This document shows, in pieces, positions 61,844-64,000 of a stretch of 64,000 nt of DNA (the first letter of the stretch is position 1; each line of letters starts with the position of its first letter). Below the pieces are notes generated by a model that saw only the letters and a program-made list of their open reading frames with translations, ran no database searches and was not told the origin of the DNA. The translations under genes and the position numbers were made by a program. Source of the stretch: an uncultured Gemmata sp. (lineage in GTDB: Bacteria; Planctomycetota; Planctomycetia; Gemmatales; Gemmataceae); assembly GCA_937924775.1 (NCBI GenBank), contig CALDUT010000001.1, forward strand, positions 434,001-498,000. Direction: 5' to 3'.

Positions 61844-63031
61844 ATGCCGTTTGATGCCGCCAAACTCGCAGAAGACACAGAAGCCTTCTGTCAAGAGATT
61901 CGCCCCGAAGAAGAAATTTGCTACGCCGAACGGCGACCCAATCCGCATGTAGTGCCGTTGGCGAAGAAGCACAATCTGTTGGGAATGAACATCCACCCGG
62001 ACTACGGCGGCCGCGGGGCCGACAATGTCAGCTATTTCCGGGCGCTGGCCCGCATTGGTCGCGAAGGCACCGCGGTGCGTACCTTCTTTTCTGGCCATCT
62101 GAGCATTGGGGCCTATCCCATTCAAACCTGGGGCAGCGACACCGCGAAAAAGAAATACCTGCCGGCTGCGGCTCGGGGGGAAAAGATCCTCGCGTTTGGC
62201 CTCACCGAACCCGAGGCTGGCAGCAACCCTCGCGAGATGACCACCACCTACCAAAAGAAAGGCGACCGCTACATTCTCAACGGCGTCAAATACCTCATCT
62301 CCAACGGCGGTATTGCCGACGCGATCATTGTTTTCGGCTATCCGGCGGAACACCTCAACGACCCGAACAAGCGGATGTCTGCCTTCATTCTCGATACCCA
62401 CCAAAAAGGCTTCGAGAAAGAATCCTTTGCCCCCGAAGCGAAAATGGGCATGCCCACGTCGAACACCGCGATGTTCGAAATGCACGACTGCGAAGTTCCC
62501 GAAGAAAACGTGCTCGCCACTGAAGGGGATGGCTTCCGCGTCGCCATGGGGACGCTGGTCAGCGGGCGGCTGAGCGTGGCCGCCGGGTGCCTGGGCGTGA
62601 TCGAAGATTGCCTGGTCGAAGCTATGGAATACGCCAAGATGCGCTGGCAACATGGCAAAGAAATCGCCCGCCACCAATTGGTGCAAGAACACATCGCCAT
62701 GATCGAGATGGATCGCGTCGCCAGCGAATCGTTGGTTTTCCGCGCTGCGGAGATGAAAGACCGGGCAGAAGCCAACCGCGGCGATAAGGACTTGGCTCGC
62801 CAAGCGGACATCCTCGCCGCCCAGGCCAAATTCCTCGCCACCAACGCCGCGTGGGACGCGGCTGATCGCGCAGTGCAGGTCTTCGGGGGCAAAGGCTGGA
62901 GTACCCTCTACCGCCCGGCGCGGCACCTCATGGATGTCCGCGTCTGCCGGATTTACGAAGGTACCGACGAAATTTTGAAGCTGAAGATCGCCTCTTCGGT
63001 TCTGGGCAAAGAGTGGGAAGCCTTCAGGTGA
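61844..63031 (+). CDS. Acyl-CoA dehydrogenase family protein
   Basis: 395 aa with CAGGAGCCGATCCG before the ATG. FAD-dependent alpha,beta-dehydrogenation of acyl-CoA. Seen: HNLLGMNIHPDYGGRGADNV (about residues 43-62), KILAFGLTEPEAGSNPREMT (near 112-131) of the FAD site, ILNGVKYLISNGGIADAIIV, and the C-terminal VQVFGGKGWSTLYRPARHLM with CRIYEGTDEILKLKIA, whose Glu in YEGT is the catalytic base of the MCAD-like type. Length is standard. A crotonase-family gene follows on the same strand, so a beta-oxidation pair is likely. Confidence 0.92.
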   Translation: MPFDAAKLAEDTEAFCQEIRPEEEICYAERRPNPHVVPLAKKHNLLGMNIHPDYGGRGADNVSYFRALARIGREGTAVRTFFSGHLSIGAYPIQTWGSDTAKKKYLPAAARGEKILAFGLTEPEAGSNPREMTTTYQKKGDRYILNGVKYLISNGGIADAIIVFGYPAEHLNDPNKRMSAFILDTHQKGFEKESFAPEAKMGMPTSNTAMFEMHDCEVPEENVLATEGDGFRVAMGTLVSGRLSVAAGCLGVIEDCLVEAMEYAKMRWQHGKEIARHQLVQEHIAMIEMDRVASESLVFRAAEMKDRAEANRGDKDLARQADILAAQAKFLATNAAWDAADRAVQVFGGKGWSTLYRPARHLMDVRVCRIYEGTDEILKLKIASSVLGKEWEAFR

Positions 63032-63161
63032 TGGATCCGCGACCACCGGCTTTCAGCAATCTCCAGACCGATTCGAGGATCGCCGCCAATATCCCCGGAA
63101 TCCCTCTCAGAGCCGTTCACCTCGGCTTGATTTCCGACCAGTCCTCGGCGAACATGGCCTC

Positions 63162-64000
63162 ATGCTGTGGGAATCGGCTCATCTGCGCATTACAGCCGAA
63201 TATGGTATCGGCACGTTGTGGCTGGCGTTTCCCGGTGCGCCGGTGAACGCCCTAAATGCGTTGCGGCTGAAGGAACTGGACGCCGCAGTGGCTGCGCTGG
63301 AAGTCCATCCGTTTCTTCATGCTGTGGTGGTACGTTCGGCGAAACCCGCGGGTTTCTGTGCGGGATTGCACCCCAACGTGGCCGAAGTCACCGACCGGCT
63401 GGCGCTGGCGGCGTTGGGTCAGCGGGTATTGGCCCGGCTGGCTACACTACCGCTGGTCACAGTCGCGTGGGTGGAGGGTTCGTGTTGCGGTGCTGGTTTG
63501 GAGTTGGCGTTAGCATGCGACTACCGGCTGTGCGTAGCCACACCCACCACGCTCTTGGGTTTCCCCGAGGGTTTCACCTGCTTCGGCGGGGGGCCGCGGT
63601 TGCGGCGGTTGCTGGGCCGTCGCGCCGAAGAGTTACTCGCCACCGGTTGCACACTCTCGGGGCGGGAAGCTCGTGCCATCGGTTTGGTCGATCGGGCGTT
63701 CTGTGCCCGGCGGGCCAAAATCGAGCTGCGGACCTTCCTCGATGAACTCGAACGCCACCCGCGCTGCCCTGGGCGTAACGTCGACGAAAGCGGCTGGGTC
63801 GCCGAACGCCGGGCTTTCGCCCAACTGCCGTGGCCGCCGACCATCAACGAGGTGGCCCGCTGTCCGCCGCAACAGTGGGATGAGTTACTGGCCCGCGGGT
63901 TCATCACACCGCTTGAAGCCGAGACGTTACGACTGCGTCCCACCAACGTGCCGTCACCGTTGGCCGCGGCCGGCTCGCGAGCAACGCCGGTTCGCCATGC
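63162..64000 (+). CDS. Crotonase (enoyl-CoA hydratase/isomerase) family protein, partial
   Basis: Starts at ATG 63162 and runs off the window at 64000 without a stop (279 codons seen). Crotonase fold: TLWLAFPGAPVNALNALRLK (near residues 17-36), AVVVRSAKPAGFCAGLHPN (near 57-75), GSCCGAGLELALACDYRL with the first active-site Glu, and LLGFPEGFTCFGGGPRLRRL with the second. After residue 220 the chain continues beyond an ordinary 260-aa hydratase (QQWDELLARGFITPLEAETL), so it may be the N-terminal part of a FadJ-like multifunctional protein with a dehydrogenase domain outside the window. The start is uncertain; no clear ribosome binding site. Confidence 0.75.
   Translation, partial: MLWESAHLRITAEYGIGTLWLAFPGAPVNALNALRLKELDAAVAALEVHPFLHAVVVRSAKPAGFCAGLHPNVAEVTDRLALAALGQRVLARLATLPLVTVAWVEGSCCGAGLELALACDYRLCVATPTTLLGFPEGFTCFGGGPRLRRLLGRRAEELLATGCTLSGREARAIGLVDRAFCARRAKIELRTFLDELERHPRCPGRNVDESGWVAERRAFAQLPWPPTINEVARCPPQQWDELLARGFITPLEAETLRLRPTNVPSPLAAAGSRATPVRH

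Overview
The window is about 64 kb of high-GC chromosome from a member of the Planctomycetota, most likely of the Gemmatales/Gemmataceae type. The family content supports this: two DUF1549/DUF1553 + DUF1501 cassettes, a prepilin-like DUF1559 protein, a large DUF1559-like chimera, two PQQ-type beta-propeller proteins with exported N-termini, MJ0042-type zinc-ribbon proteins, a PVC-type 'small basic protein', and a bacterial GH3-family protein. Genes lie on both strands in short units of one or two, with few operons. There are no rRNA genes, intact tRNA genes, insertion sequences, CRISPR arrays or phage modules that I can support.

Layout. 0-9 kb: exported ThuA-like protein, two small overlapping ORFs, an unknown 436-aa protein, a PhyH dioxygenase, a TPR protein, a thioredoxin-like/alpha-beta hydrolase pair, PdxA. 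9-20 kb: M20 amidohydrolase divergent from threonyl-tRNA synthetase (no TGS domain), two PQQ-repeat proteins, a DUF5684 membrane protein, and the first DUF1549/1553-DUF1501 pair. 20-32 kb: zinc-ribbon GTPase with a membrane protein, a voltage-gated-type K+ channel, an S46 peptidase, a frameshifted TerB-like pseudogene, an SGNH + alpha/beta hydrolase fusion, then GH3, a PmtA-like methyltransferase and an alpha/beta hydrolase. 32-43 kb: 999-aa DUF1559-like chimera, Gfo/Idh/MocA oxidoreductase, a truncated VOC gene in front of a DUF429 protein, LarA-type racemase, small basic protein, a FolK-SDR fusion, a small lipoprotein and a prepilin-like DUF1559 protein. 43-55 kb: CBS protein, 2-oxoacid:ferredoxin oxidoreductase (korA-korB), DUF2784, penicillin acylase family, a small protein, and the second DUF1549/1553-DUF1501 pair closed by a strong terminator. 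55-64 kb: UvrC-like half protein, BON-like small protein with a duplicated 3' end, GT-C-like membrane protein, FAH-family hydrolase, YchF-like GTPase, acyl-CoA dehydrogenase, and a crotonase gene cut by the window edge.

The genes describe ordinary chemoheterotrophic metabolism (cofactor, folate, tRNA charging, 2-oxoacid and acyl-CoA oxidation) mixed with the expanded exported-protein families typical of planctomycetes. The least explained structure is a dispersed intergenic element present three times (about 12.81, 20.10 and 60.40 kb). It begins with a parS-like palindrome (GTTCCACGTGGAAC in the best copy) and continues into a conserved stretch that can encode a VERR...MNTHR..FTILP-type peptide. 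Other points of interest are the FolK-SDR fusion that has lost the usual SDR catalytic Tyr and Ser, and several gene remnants too short or too broken for routine calling (TerB-like, VOC, BON).
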